Part shown: positions 10,601 to 24,800 of the stretch, in pieces | Numbering within the stretch: position 1 is the first letter of the stretch | Layout of the letters: the number at the start of each line of letters is the position of its first letter | Assembly: GCF_030936135.1 (NCBI RefSeq) | Contig: NC_082598.1 | Span: 53,164,347-53,228,346, forward strand | Origin: Gavia stellata | Taxonomy: Eukaryota; Chordata; Aves; Gaviiformes; Gaviidae | Direction of reading: 5' to 3' | DNA length: 64,000 nt | Made by a program: the position numbers and the translations under genes | The notes under the pieces: generated by a model | Seen by the model: only the letters and a program-made list of their open reading frames with translations | Told to the model about the DNA's origin: nothing | The model's database searches: none

Positions 10601-13600
10601 CAAAGGAGGGGTCAGTGGGAAGGAAGCTGCTCTGAAAATAAAACTACTTGATCTTTCCCCTTCAACCAGGAATAAAGGGTGGGCTGAGGTGGTAGATCTA
10701 CATCTTCTATTAACAGCCAAGTGTTAAAGCGGCTCAGGCCACCACGTGTAACTGTACTCTAGGGCTTCCAGGTAGTTTATTCTGTAGTGGTACTTGTATA
10801 ACGAGAGGTTGCAAACTGTGACCAGTTAGCCTGCAGTGAAGAAGGCAGAAATTACTGGAGCCGAGGTATGCAAACTTAGATTGTTCTGAGTTGCCATTCT
10901 TACTTTTTCCTCACAGCGTTTTACGTTAATTAAAGAAGCAACTGTTCTCCTTATTCCTTCAAGACCTATGTTGTGATGCAAAAGTGAAGAAAATGGAAAG
11001 CTAGAGCAGATAAGAACAAATTACTGAGATGCCAGGTTAATTATGTTCTGGTAGCTGTAAAGTAGCTTTTGTAGGAAATGGCTAAGATTTACTCTTTCCC
11101 TATGGAAGAAAAAGCTTAATGTCTATCCATCTGTCTGTAACATATGTAGTCCTGTGAAATGTAGTCTTCCGTAATGCGATTATCTTCATATGAATGAACT
11201 GATTGCTTCTGAATCAACACAGACCACTGGAAAGGCAGCTACTTAATAGGCATCTCCATCTCCACCTGATAATTTGGGAGGCATTGTCCAAGTTTCAGGA
11301 TGTTCTATTAAACACCAGCTGGGTCAAAAAAGACTATCGGACCAAAATAATTGCAGCCGAATTATTTTGTTTTTAACCATGATTACCAATAATAAGGGAT
11401 CTGCTATTGCTGATACCATGTAGATCTGTGGTCTTGGAGAAATCCTACTGATGCTAGGGGTATGTCCAGTTTGGGGATAACATTGGTCTACACTCAATAG
11501 ATCTTTGTCTTCTAGATTTCTTTGTGCAAGAGTTTGTTTCTTCTGCTGAATTAGAATAAAGAAATGCAGTTTTGGAGATAAAGTAATCTAAACACACTGC
11601 TAGGTGGGATTCCTGGTGTGGCTCGGGCATGCTAAGTATTGTATTTACAGAATTTGGGGTTGATGATATCTATAACATGGTCTATGTTGTTTACGTGCAG
11701 CACAGCAGCTTTTAAAACAGTACACGCTTCTTTAGAGTTTGAATTAACATTATATTTGCTTTACATTTTTGGGAGTTGATTAGTTCCCACTGCTTAATTA
11801 ACATAACCAGAATAAACTCAGTAAGCATGACTGTAGCATTAGAATCATCAAAACTGCTGTCCTCTGCAGATTGAAATAAATAGTGTTTGGTATTGATGAT
11901 GTATTCATTATGTTGTGATGACCTGTGAGAGGTTTAGATATTTGTTATAAATGTATGCTTGAAATGTTTGTAGCCTATCAAAATTTTTGTGGTGCATTCT
12001 CTAAACAGCGCTTATCTTTGGTTTATGGCAGTATTTCCAACTAGAAACAAGGAAATACTGAAGTGAAACTGTAGTTTGAACAGTAACGTAGCATACGTGC
12101 AATATATACCCTCCCACCTAATGCAAATACACAGGATATTTTCGTGTATTTAAAAGTTACTTTTTTGTTCAGTCCTGGTGGCAACTGTAGCCATCTTCCT
12201 TCAGAAGATGTTTCGCTATTTGTCTTTCTCCTCCTGGAAGAATTAAATGGAATACAGTCGTCTTGCAATGCTTGACCTGACTGACAGCTCTGTTCTTCTA
12301 CTGCAACTTCTTTCATTGTGTTCCCCCCATGCCCCCAGCTTCTTCCTGCGTCACTGGTCACTTTGCCTCCCCCAAAAAAACCAAACCAACCAAACACACC
12401 CCACCCCCCCCTTAGAAATAGCCCCTTTTTGCGGTTTTTCAGCCTTTATTATTTTTTCATGTTTTTCTGTGTTACTGTTGCAAGCTAATAGTTGATGGAA
12501 GACTCATGATAATGAATCTGTCAGCAAGCAGTACACCCAGGGAATAGGTGGAAGAGCAGCCTGCCTTGGGATGAAGTCGGGAATGCATGTACAGCACATC
12601 AGCTACTCAATATTCATCCCACGTGAGCATACTGACATTCTTCATGCTGGTATTGGGAGGACACTATCAGAGGAGTTGTCTCCTCTGCTCTCCCACTTTC
12701 CCTCCTTCCTTCCCAGGTACATGCGTAGTTACACAGCAAGTTGTCCACGTGGATGGAGCATGTATGACTGGTTTTGCACAGTGTTTGCTTATTCAGGGGT
12801 TGGGCCTTTGGCCTTCTTAGTGTTTGGAAGCAAGCTATTTTAAAGTCATTAGTATCTATGAAAATGATGCTAACGAGAAGAGAATAACGGAAAATGATGC
12901 TTTGAATGGACCTAGAGCATGTCAGCTTTGATTGACTAGAGTCTGGCTGAACCTCTTGCCCTTTGTGTTTGCGTGAATTATTTTAGTAAGCCATATGTAT
13001 TATTTCCAGTAAAATCAAGTTTTGTATAAGTATGAAATAAGTTATTGCAGTGGGGGATGGGGGAAATGGTCTTTCAAGCAGGCATGTGAAATAGGAGAGA
13101 AACACTAGAGCAACTGCTGGCCTGGCCAGTGGTAATTGTGTTGGTAACTTTATGCTTCATCCTGGAAGCTACCGGGAGCTACTAACTAAGCCCTAACTGG
13201 CAGCTGCTGGCATTGCTGTGCTGGTTTGATTTGCTACCGAGTTGTGACGGTTTGCACAGAATACAGCTGAAGATGTATTCCACTACTGCAACTTCCCGGC
13301 ACAGGGTCAGAGATGCCGGCAGAGGTCACAGCACTTACCTGCTGATCCTGCTCCTAGAGTAGTAATTGCTGCATTTTTACAGGAGCTCTCAGTGCTTATG
13401 AAATTGGTGGGATTAGCCAAGACATAAAGCAAGAAGCGTTATTCTGTTCTGTTTAATTCTGTTTACAAGATGTGGTTTACTGAAAAAAAAATACTGAGAA
13501 TGACAAATGAACTACCAGTGCCAAAGTCTGTATCCTCTCTGCACAGAGTCCTGAAGGAGCAGACGTTTGACTTTGGGAACCGAGTGGAATATGGACAATT

Positions 13601-16600
13601 ACAAAGCTCCCAGCTGCACAAGTGGTTTACTATAAGTGAGTTTTCTGAAAGTCCTAAGAGTGCTCGTTAGTGCTTCAGAGTTTGCGTAGTTGCCTGCGAG
13701 CAACATCTTCCTTTAGAGAGCTCCTCAGTTTAACCTGAAGACGGAGAGGTCAGTTAGTACGGACGTACTTTCACGATTGCTTCTCTTCCCACCACCGTTT
13801 AACCTCTTTGTGCTGAGAATTGGGGAAAAAAGGCTATGTTTGGCTTGACCATTTGTTTTCCTTCCCTTGTCTATTCTGCTATGCAGTTTAAAGCAAGACA
13901 GACCATTACTGGAGTGGGGTTGGGAAGAAGGGAGGGCATGGGGGAGAAGAGGCGGAAGAAAAGTGTCTGCGTCTCGTCTGTTCATGACCTTATTTGTCAG
14001 ACAGCCTCCTCAGACCAAGTAGGAAGCTAACTTATTTTAATATAGTTCCTCTGCTGATACCATTCCCCCAAAAGTGAAGCTGGCTGTACTGGGGGGAAAA
14101 AGGAACTAAAGAGCTTGTAGCAGAGGGATATCTGATGTGATGTGTGAACATACTCTTTCTACATTAAAAACTGCTGGTAACTCTTTTTGCCCTTGTAAGT
14201 GACAGTTTAGTTACAGTATGAGGAGTACAAGCTAAATATGTCACGGTGGAAAAACTAAAGTATTTTTTGCAGTGTCTGCTTCTCAAAGACAGATGTAGTG
14301 AAAAAATAAACTCTGATTAGATGTTCAGAGCAGATGCAAAATTGGCAGTCCTTCTAGAGGCCAAAAAGCAGGACCCTTTACTGAATAGTAACTGCAAAAA
14401 AATCAGGCGTGTTTTCTTTGCGAGTATCTGGCCCTGGAGGCCTGACAACTTCTGTCGACTTCCCCACCGTTTGGAGATGCTATTTTTAGTGTAACGGTTT
14501 TTCTCATTATTCATTGGCCGATGGCTATCAAAAGGCATTGTGAGAAGAGACATGGTGTTGAAAGGTTTGTTTGTTTGGCTTTGGTATGGAGCCAGGAGAT
14601 AACATTGTTGGCTTTTTTTTTTTCATTTGTTTTGACTTTTTAAGAATAGATTTCATATGTTATCAATATAAGGGAAAGTGTGAGAGAAAACTATCTCTCG
14701 TGCGCCTAGAGCAGTGGAAATACGGGAAAGGTGATATTCCTCCTGTCAGTGGTCAAAAAGAAAAAAAAATTGAGGCTGAGGTTTGTTTGAACAAATATGA
14801 GAAATAGAGGTATGTTTACTTCCATAGGTAGCTGTTGCAAGAATAGTCAGAAGGAAAGGAGGCCACTGCTAAGGCTGGTGAGTCTTTGAATGACTCCAGT
14901 CTTCAGGGCAGTAAAAGTAGGGAAGATATGACAAAAGTACCTGTTCAGGTTCCCTTACTAGAAGAGGTCCTCAAGCTGAATTTGCGGAGAGAGGTACTAT
15001 CTTAGAAGAGTTGACATGGGTGGAAGAAAAAGGCTACGAACTGTGGGCACAGAGTCCTTTGAGGTGCAAGTAGCTTCAGTTACTATGTTGACTTAAAGCC
15101 TTGCTTGTGTTACTGTCCTGTTGCTCTGATGTGTGATGCTGAAGACAGAGCTGATTTAAACCATTAGCCTGCTTTAAATGCAGACAAGCAACTGCTCTAA
15201 GTATGTCGGTAGGTGATTGTGGGCTATACGGGTCTAGATGAGGGCTATGATGGTCTTCTCAGACAAGTTTGCTGGTAGATGAGATTTGTAATTATGTTCG
15301 CTTCCAGGAACCGTACCTGAAAGGGTTTTCTTCAGGACCATGGTCATGCTGGTAATGCTGTGCTGTGGCAATTCAGTCTCATGTTCTTAAGAGGAGGAAA
15401 AAAAAGAAGGCATTAGGAGCTTGTGCTATGTTTGTGCTGTAAGAACAGCCTCTCTAATGACTTGCTTAAAACTAGCTACATACGGAAGTGAAGTTCAGGG
15501 AAAAGTAGGAAGAAGCAACGGAGGAAGAGCGGAACAAAATGTGGATGCTGTTGGGTTTGGTAGAGCTGTGAGGAGGGGCAGGTGCTACCCTGTGACTGAC
15601 TGCTACCCAAGCACCAGCCAGCTGCATGTGCCCGTGGCCACTAAACACTTCTGCAGAACAGACCTAAGGTTTCAAGTTGGGGAATGAAAGCCACCCTTAC
15701 TGGACAGGCTGTAAAAAGTCTGATTTAAATGACTTGTGTAACTCTGCCCAGGGGAATTTTCACCCTCTTTTTTCCATTTCTCTGCTTCATTCATCACTCG
15801 CCTTTCAACACTGTCAGTTAATGGGGTGGTGCCACACACACAGTAGCTTTTCATCTTTTGTCACTTCAAGACACCAGTGCAGTTCCCACCGCATAGTCTT
15901 GTGTATGCTGACACAAGTAGAGAGGTAGTATGGGGGCAAAATAGCATGTTATAAATTGAAGACCGTATCTTGATGCATACCCTCAAAGCACGAGTAAGTG
16001 CTACACCAATGGAATATACTCAGTAGTTCTGCTGTAAAGTAAGGTTAGCAGCCACAGAGCACAAAGAGACTTCTGCTGTCAGTCCCTTATTTTTACTTAA
16101 CGGGGAGAACAGAAGTCTCTGCTGTTTTACAAACCAGAAAACTTGGAGTGAAATTAATAATTCTGTGACACCTGGGTGACTGTTCTGCCTATATGCTATC
16201 AAGCTTCAAGATGTACCGAAGTGTTGAGTCCCCACTCAAAACAGGAAGATGCTATGCATTCCTTAAGAGATTGGTGTTTTTTCTTTTAATGTAGGCAAGA
16301 AAACTTCAAGTAGAATAGTCCACAATATTTTTCTATTGTGGATTATTATTATTATTATAATTTCTATCTCATTCTGAGTTAGTCTTGCATTAAAAACTTC
16401 AGCTTAAACAGTTAAGCTTAGTAAGAGTAAAAGCAAGAGAAAATGGCATTTGATAGTTGAAAGTATTTGAAAGTATGAACTCTCACAATTGCTGTCAGCT
16501 GTGCCTGTAACAAAGCCCTGAAGTACAATGTAATGCCTTGTGTGAAGTCCCATAGGCTAAAAAGTGGATCTTGCCAGGTCTTTAGTAGTTCTGTTGGAAA

Positions 16601-19600
16601 GGTCAAATGGTTTGCATGTTAACTGGATATGAAAGAAGTTTGGCTTACCCTGCTCTATATTAAGGGATGACCTAATGCGGTATCTAGTTCTTTCCCTAAC
16701 AAGTGATCGAACAATGTGAAGTGCTTATCACGGGAAGGCAACAGAAACATTTATTTTGTGTTAATTATTTCATAGTTCTTTTAAAGGCTTGAATTGTGAT
16801 TTAGATTCTAGGCCTGGATTAATGTAGAGTGTATCAATTTCAGGAGGGTAAAACTCCCTGTTTGTTAAGCTTTTGCGTTTATGAACGTAATCGGATCACC
16901 TTTAGATGTTCTTACACCCCAAATTTATTAAACTTGTGGAGAAAATTATCAAAGTGTCTCCGTTAAGTGTGATGTTGTATTGGTAGTAATAGTGTTTGAG
17001 ATTTTTAAAAAGGAATTCTGTAGAGCGAAGGCAAAATGCTGTAAATGTGAAAAATGGAGATATAAATAGGGATGTATTTTTGCTATTATAAAAGTTTAAA
17101 TCACCTTGGTGGAAACTCTAGCTATAGAACATTTTTGTTCAGGACCCTTAAAAAAGAGCTGCTTTGCTGTGCAAACGCTCCCCCTCCCAGACAGAGCAAC
17201 TTCATCTCAAAGTTTATAGTACATCTGCTATTAAAGCTTTTTCTTTCTAATGTACATCTTATACATGACAAGCCAGGCATAGTTCCGAGTCCAACGCAGC
17301 TAGTAAGTGAAACTTTTCTTTCTTCCTGCGAAGTAAGAGGCCAAAATTGTTAGTGTTTTTGAGGGGGAAGGGTGAGGCTCCCTTGCCAGTGATTGCTACC
17401 TCTTTTCTTTGCAGTTCTAGACTTAGCTTGGTGTTGTGAAAGACATGGTGAGGTAGGCTAATGGGATTGCTTGTCTCCAACTTGCTCATGTACCTAAGCA
17501 ATTCCTTCTGTGCTGTTCAATTTTTCTTTACCTAATGCCTTTAAAATGAGGGGAAAAAAAACCAAAAAGAAGACAAAGAAAAGCAAACAAAAAACCAGTG
17601 GAGATCTACAAGCCAGAGCGCTTGTGGAAGTTGGGTTGGGCTTGCTTTTATTAGACTGATAGGGAAATGGAAGGCTTGTAAAACTTTAAACATCGAAGAC
17701 ATCTTGGTAGAGTAAATTCTCTTGTTTTCTGTTGGCTTTCTGCAGCTCCTTGTCAAATCACAGTGTTTTGAGTCCAGACCAAGTAAGAGTGTTCTCTGCC
17801 TGGTGTCTAAGGTGGCTTGTTAGCAATCATTCAGGAATGAAAAGGCATCCCCCAAAATACGTATTCTGGCAAGCAGAGTATATTCAACCCTCAGAGGACA
17901 GTGTACTAGTTCTTTGTGAGGGACTGATTGTCTGGATTCATGGCTTGACCAAATGTTACGTAGATAGTGATCAGGGGACACGATCAGCCTCGCAAAGGAA
18001 GCAGTAGCGGTTGGAGAGCAGGCAGCACTGCATCCTATCTGGCAGCCTGAGTTCCTGTCCTCTTGAAATCTTTTCTTAATGCACAGAGATGTGAGAGGGA
18101 AAACCCCCCAAAACATTGGCAGTTCACTAAAATGGGAATAAGCTCATGTAATACCGAACACTTTTCTTGTATGTGAACTGGGTCCCACCCTTTTGTCAGT
18201 GGTAATCACTGGCCGAAGAAGGTTGGCGGAAGAAAACCTGTGCTTACGTTTCTGTGTCGGAGCTCAAAGCCAGCTCCATGGATGAAACTTTTCATCCATC
18301 AGTGCCCTAAGCAGGAACAGTAGGTAGGACTGGTGCAGCAGGGGCTCACTCAGCCCGGCAGCCTTGGCCGCGGTAGCTGGGGCTGCCGGCACAGTGGTGG
18401 AGGCGGATACCTGGGGACAGTACAGTCTAGAAGTGCTGAAGCCAGACTTGCTAGGACAGTCAGTGTCAGTGTACTAAGCTGTGAAAACTGCCACTGAATG
18501 CTTATTCAATTACAGCTTTTGTCAGCTTTGGATACAGTCTATTCTTTCCACTTTCCAGCTGTCCTATTTTGGCAACTGGCTATAAGCAAAAGTCATTGTA
18601 GCAGGGGCTTACATGAATCTCCTTTTGAGAGCATATTCAATTTGTAAATGAAATTATTTTGCTGTTGTGCAGATCGAGCGTAGTCCTGTAAATGCTGAGA
18701 ACCCAAGCCTTGGCACTGCAAAAACACTTGAGCAAAAGTGTATTTTTAGGCATATAAGTTGTCTCCATAAGATGACTCTTGCTTAAGGCTCAGCCTATGT
18801 TGATGCGCATTGCTGCTTAGCACCCTGCAGTGTTCGGCCTTCAGACTATTGCTCCCAGAAGGAAAGAAACATTGACTTGCTTGGAGGAGACAATTGACCT
18901 CTCACGGCCAACTTTCTACTTTCTGTCAAAGATGCATTAGCTGGTGATTGTTAGCCGTAAGAGAACTGGCTAGCAGAGATGTTTGTATGACATAATGAGA
19001 GCTAGATTACAAACAGACCTTTGACCAGCCAGTCAATCCCCGTCACCAAAACTATAGAGCTAAATCAAGTGGTTAAGTAGCATTTGACGATGAGGTGTCT
19101 TTGCGTATTAGGTATGTGGCGGTGTTTTACTACCCCTTGCTCTGGAAATGCTGTAGAGATGCTCTATTCCCTTATTTCTCTTTGCAGTATGCAATTATTG
19201 CACTCTTAAGCTAGAGATTAGTATCTTAGAGCAGGTCCTTTTCTGGGTAGTTTTGTAAATCTGTCTCTTCCGAAGTATTGACTAAACTAATTGAGCTTAT
19301 GAACAAAATATAGATGAGTAAGTTTTTTTGACTGAAGGAATAAATTTTGTGCATACGTCTAGAAATGCAATTCACTTTTCATGTGAAAACCTAAAGATGG
19401 TTTCCTTGAGGTGGGCACTTAAATCTTGGAGACTTGAATTCCTGCAATATCTCTCTGGATAAAAGTATCGCCATCCCTGTTATGTTAGAGGGAACATGAT
19501 ACTCTCTGGCCGGTTGAGTAGCTCCTCTGTGAGAGTATTTTCCTCCATTGACACATCTGCACTTGAACTTTGAAATGTAGAAACTGCTGATCATTAAAAC

Positions 19601-21776
19601 TTCAAATGACATTAATTTGTTTTGATACCTGACCTGATGAAAACTGCTGCTGTTGCAGTTGACAGCTCAGATCAGTTTATAACTCTGTCCTGGATGGTGT
19701 GGGGTTAAATAACTGGAAATTGCTCGCAGGAAACTCTGATTACAGCAGTCATAGTAAGGATTCAGGGCAAACCAGTCGGTGTTGATGGCTTACTTTGCAA
19801 CCTCCTGCTGTTGGAGAAGGCTAAACTGCTGGGGTTTTTTTCCCCCGCTTCCTCCTTGCAAATGTAAGGCACGCTTTTGGCATGGTGATGGAGACAGTAC
19901 GCGATTTTGGACGCTGTAGCCATTGATGTCGACTGGTTCCTGACCTCATCAACAGGATGGAGTCCCTCAAGTGCTTCTGGTAACACCGAATGCCTCCTCT
20001 GTCACTTGCTCGCCGCGTGCGCAACTCTGTACTTGGTTTTATTGCATATCCTAATCTATGCCTGTTTGGTTAGCTCAGTAATTACCCCATTCCGGCTCTC
20101 TGACTTCTGTTGCTCTCTTTAGCAAAGACCGTAACCTTAGGGTACCAAACGCGGTTTCATAGAGATTTTGCTGTGCTGCTTTTCCCTGATGATGATTACT
20201 TAGTACAAGTCAGCCTTTATTCTACAGCATGGACTCATTCCCTTGAAAGAATCTCCTGTATGACATGGCAGGGGGGCGGCTGAATATGGGGTAGAGTTGA
20301 GACCTCACAAGAGGGGATCCCTCATGAAGAAAAACATTATCCAAAATAAGGGGATAAAGATATAAAGATGAGCTTTGTGGAATGCATAACTGCTGCGCTT
20401 CAGGGGAAGCGTACATTTGGGGGGGTGGCATGCAGATAGTTTAGACTTAGATGCAATGACATTTATGTAATACTAGTATCAATTCTGGGAAACGTAATGC
20501 ATAACAATGGGCATTATGTATTAGGAAATACTTCACTTCAGCATTTAAGATTGCTAACCACTCAAATTGAATCAGAGTTGGTTTTCTAGTGCCATTTTTT
20601 GAGTTTCTGCCAAATAGGTTTTACTCTTTCAATTGGTCACCTGTTTTTCTTTTAGCATAAAGAGGAAGGTAGTTCTGTAAGAACACAGTTTGTGTTGCCT
20701 TCCATTTTTTTTCCCCCCTTGCTTTCCGTAGCCTGAGGACATCTCATTATCATTTAAGAGAGATGCCGTTCAGAAGCCATTATTATTTGTGGCATTAACA
20801 GGGTTTAGGGTTCAGAACAGTGTATGATGGGGTAAGAATGAAGGGAAGAAGAGCTAAGTATCAAAAAACCCAGCCCGAACTATGAAACCCCACAAAACTA
20901 TTAAAATCAAATATATAGGCTGTTTGTCAGAAAGCTCCAAATGACAAATGCTCAAAGCTTTGGACTCTGTATACCAGATGATGTAAGTATTTATAGGGAT
21001 ATCTTGCCTCTGTCTTGGATTGCGTAAGTACTGCATTGTAAGTCTGTAACCATCCTTTTCCTTCCAATTTTTCCTTACCGTGCCAGTCCTTGCCAGACTG
21101 TAGTATGTCCTGGCTTTACTGTGCCCAGCACTGGGTTTCTGTTTAATCAGAAAAGCAAGGCTGTATGGCAGCTTTTGCTTTATCAGTACAGTTGCAGGAA
21201 ATGCTTCAGCATCAAGAAACAAGCTGCTCTTTCATACAGCAGAGAGCACTTGGGTACCACTGGATTCCTGAACAAAGCACGGACGCTGTCAGCAGCATGC
21301 GCACGCATTGGGTTGCCAGCCCAAAAAGCACTGCTGGCTTCTCCAGGGAAAGTTCTGTAGCTGGTGTTAGGTGGGAGGTGGTGAGATGGGTCTAGAGGTG
21401 GCTTCTGGCTTTCAGTCTCCCAACAGACGCGTGATCACCCTGGGCGTGTAGACTCAACTATGTACTTCAGTTTCTTGCCACCCCGTGCGTGGGGCTATCT
21501 TTCAGAGCCTGCCACAAGATCCCTGCTGCTCTCCCAGCTTCGTGGCAACAATAGCAGGTCTCCTCCCTCAGCCGTTCTGATTCAGGAGAGCATGAAAGGT
21601 TTAGGTTTTGCTTGCCCATGAGGCTTTTACAATGCGGTAGGGCTAAACTGCTTTGTAAAGAAAGTAGCAGCTTCCTTGGGTTGATCTCTGTTCAGCAATA
21701 AATGCAGTCTAAAAGCAAAGTGTTGGTTAAAAATCACCTAACAGATACCACTTTGGCCAGCCCCATCCCTCTTCTT
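7623..21776 (+). other. PDLIM5: PDLIM5 intron 2, first part
   Basis: This is AT-rich intronic sequence of the 38333-base intron 2. I saw no conserved coding exon or RNA gene. Notable pieces are an AATAAA at 8103-8108, a C/A-rich low-complexity run at about 12367-12413, a short perfect hairpin at 16319-16342 followed by an ATT microsatellite at 16342-16359, and A-rich low complexity at about 17552-17597. A GC-rich patch lies at about 18340-18420. Apparent open frames are short and overlap on both strands, as expected by chance. Confidence 0.6.
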
Positions 21777-21832
21777 CACAGAATCACTAAGGTTGGATAA
21801 GACCTGTAAGATCATCAAGTCCAACCATCACA
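21777..21832 (-). mobile_element. CR1 LINE 3'-end fragment
   Basis: The + strand reads CACAGAATCACTAAGGTTGG, then AAGACCTGTAAGATCATCAA and GTCCAACC. This is the reverse complement of a CR1 3' terminus including the start of its ATTCTGTG-type terminal repeat, so the element is on the minus strand. Homology fades after about 55 bases, marking a severely 5'-truncated insertion. It is closer to the usual consensus than the copy at 4056-4115 and so probably younger. Confidence 0.88.
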
Positions 21833-24800
21833 CTGGGAGGAAGAGTAAAGGTTGAGTTGTTGTTGAAAGGCTTGACCTAAAATGGAGCCAAAATCGAAGT
21901 CATCAGAGGGGCCACGCTGCAGTACAACAGAGCCGAGTTTGTTTTGCCAGTCGTCCCATACAGAGGAGGAAGTGCTTTGAGATCCTCACCAGCAGCCCCA
22001 GCTGGACGTTGCTCAGGACCACCCGTAGCTGTCTTCGACCTCTTCTGCTGTCTTCCTGCATGCTGGAGTGATACTCCTAAAGCAGCAGGAAGCAAGGGGG
22101 GGCCCGTGGGAAGATTGCTTTGGTCGAGGCTATAGAGAAACCCCGCGTTACTCTTGCTGATGCCGTTCTTGAGTGTCACAGTAGCTGTGAACTGGGAGGG
22201 GAGCGGTGAGGGGGTGCTGTTAAGCTCCCAGTCCTTTGCATTGATGCGCTTGTATCAAAATCTGGATTTGATTTAAATCATCAAAATAATCCCTCAGTGT
22301 TGCACTGAAGAGTCAAGAAAAGTAATTTGAAAAACCCAGCGAAACCTCAGAGTGTATCTTGGCATTAAAATCGTGAGATTAAAAAACACTCCTTATTTCT
22401 AGGGCCTGACTCATGGTTTTTGAATGTGTGAGGGTGGCAGCGCTAGCTCCTATGGTCAAGTAGCATTATAAATATTTCAGGACTTTAGGGCACAGAGCTG
22501 TGCCAAATATTTTTCTCGTGTTTGGATGGGTTTTTTTCCTAATTCCCAAAACAAATTTTTGCAGATGTCTTACAACCTGGATTGTGTGTGTAATTAAACA
22601 GACACCATGTTAAAGCTCCAAGTTTCTGAAAACAGTGCATCAAATCCAAGTATTTAAATCGATTACATAGTGACCAAAGTGTGGCTGACTGTCTAAAAGC
22701 TGTTTTATTGGGACATAATGTATGCAGTTTCATGTGTATGTGGTAGAGGGAAGTGAATTGCAGAGCAGCTGGCTTGCTAGAGGCCTTCAGGAATAAACAG
22801 CATGTGGCATATGTAGTAGAATTTGACCTTGTTAGGAAAGTAAATAGGACAAAGTTGCTGGTTCCTAATGGTGGCTCCAGCTTCTGGTGGCAGCATAGGC
22901 AAAGCAAAAGTAAAGGAGGGGTGGGGGGTGGAAATCAAGTGGGATTTGAATAATTCTTCCTGCCTGCCAGGAAGCCCTCGGTGCCCTGAAACTCATTCAG
23001 CCAAGTCGGAAATGAGTTCTCCTCTGACAGACTGTGCTCTGGGGGAAGTACTTTTCTATTAGTTTTCATGAGGCATTGCAAGTTGTGTTCAAGGATGGAG
23101 GGGGCTTCCAGCGGAGGTGTGCAGGAATGTCTTGCTCAGGACTTCGTCGGACGGTGGGATGTGGGGTGCTGCGTGTGAGGAGCCGGCACGTCACCCACTG
23201 TGCGGCGGGGTCACCTCCGGCGGCGTGGGGAGGGGCGGGCGGCTGGGAGCGTTGGCCTCATGAATTTCTGGGACGTGAATTGCCAGAAATGCTGAACAAG
23301 GTCCCTCCACGCTTTAAAATGAGAACTGAACTGCTAATTTGCTTTCTCTGGTTACCGAATGTTCGGGTGTGAAGAAGCTGCCCAGTGCCCTGTTCTGTGC
23401 AGGGGTGAAATAATGAGGTTGAGTGCTGTGGATGGAAAGGGGTGGGTGGTGGGTCTCTTCTGCAATATATCCAGATGAAAAAGATAAAGGATGAATACAT
23501 ACGCTTATTTCTGTAATTTGTCCATCGCGAGTGTGCTGAATCCAAACTGCTGTGCTATGTGGAATAAGCCCTTTAACGGATAAAGCTTTGGGCATCCTTT
23601 GTCCTTCAAGAATTCCTGGACTAACTTCACTGATCTCTTCTGATCCTGGGGGAGACAAGTCTTTAGGCAGTGACAAATGTGTATTACTCCAGAAAGTTTC
23701 TTCGCTTGTTGTGTTTGCTGCTCTTTTAACAAGTATGTGTCATGTGTGGGAAATCCTCGGAAGTAGGGGATGGAGCATGGCACGTAAGATCCCGAGGAAA
23801 TGTTGGCATAAGTAGATATGCAGATAATAGTAACCTGAACCTCTCTTGAAGATGATGTGTAGGAAATATATTGCTTCATTTATAAATTTGCAATACTTTT
23901 AAAAGACACTAAAACATAAAGATGCTGGAAGAAGGTATGCCACATGATACAGACCTTTTTCATAAATGCCTGGGCTGGGCCCAGTCACTGTAAGCTGTAC
24001 AGGACTGTAATATAGGTATATTCGTGATTTCTCTTTCTGCAGAGGAGAAAGAATGACGTTTACGATATGTTCCTTATGTCTCCGTATGTTGTTGTTTAAA
24101 ATAAAGTAACTGAGAGCAGAAGGTAACAAATGTGTAAGCAGAGTACTCCACAGTTATCACTGGGACATAATTCCAATTGGCCATCTGCATGTCCAATGCA
24201 TTTACTTTGAAAACTGAATTTCAGTGTAAGAATGGGCTTTATATCGTAAGTTAAACTAGCTTTTGGATTTTTAACTAACACATTGTAGAAAAAAATGGAA
24301 TTAATACATTCCCCTTAAGTGAAACTCTAACCTTGATATCTTTTCCTTTCTTCATTTGGTTTACTCTCTATATACAGGGATATGACAGCTGGCACGACGC
24401 CTCCTTTTTGAATGGTGTCGTTTAGCATTTCTGGCAGCTGGATGCGTGTGGAAAGCTGTACAGTGACAAATCTGTTTCTCATACCTTTTGTAGTCTGTTT
24501 TTCATCAGATAGAAAAATGTTAATTCCCCCTGAACTTTCCTCCTTTGGCTCACCCGGACAGTAATTTACTCGAGCATTTCCTGTAGGTTGTCTCTGGGTA
24601 CGGAGCTCGTGCTTTCCATCTCTGCTGCGTTGCAGAGCTGCACCGGGGTGCTGCCTCGTCCCCAAGCCTCTTGGGGCATTTCCTAGGACACCCCAGACTT
24701 GCATGCTGCAGCTAATTGAGGCAGTGCAAACTCGCGGAAGGGAATTTATCCCGAATCCAAAACAAAATCTGAAGCAGATTTTGGAAAAATGCTTCATTTT

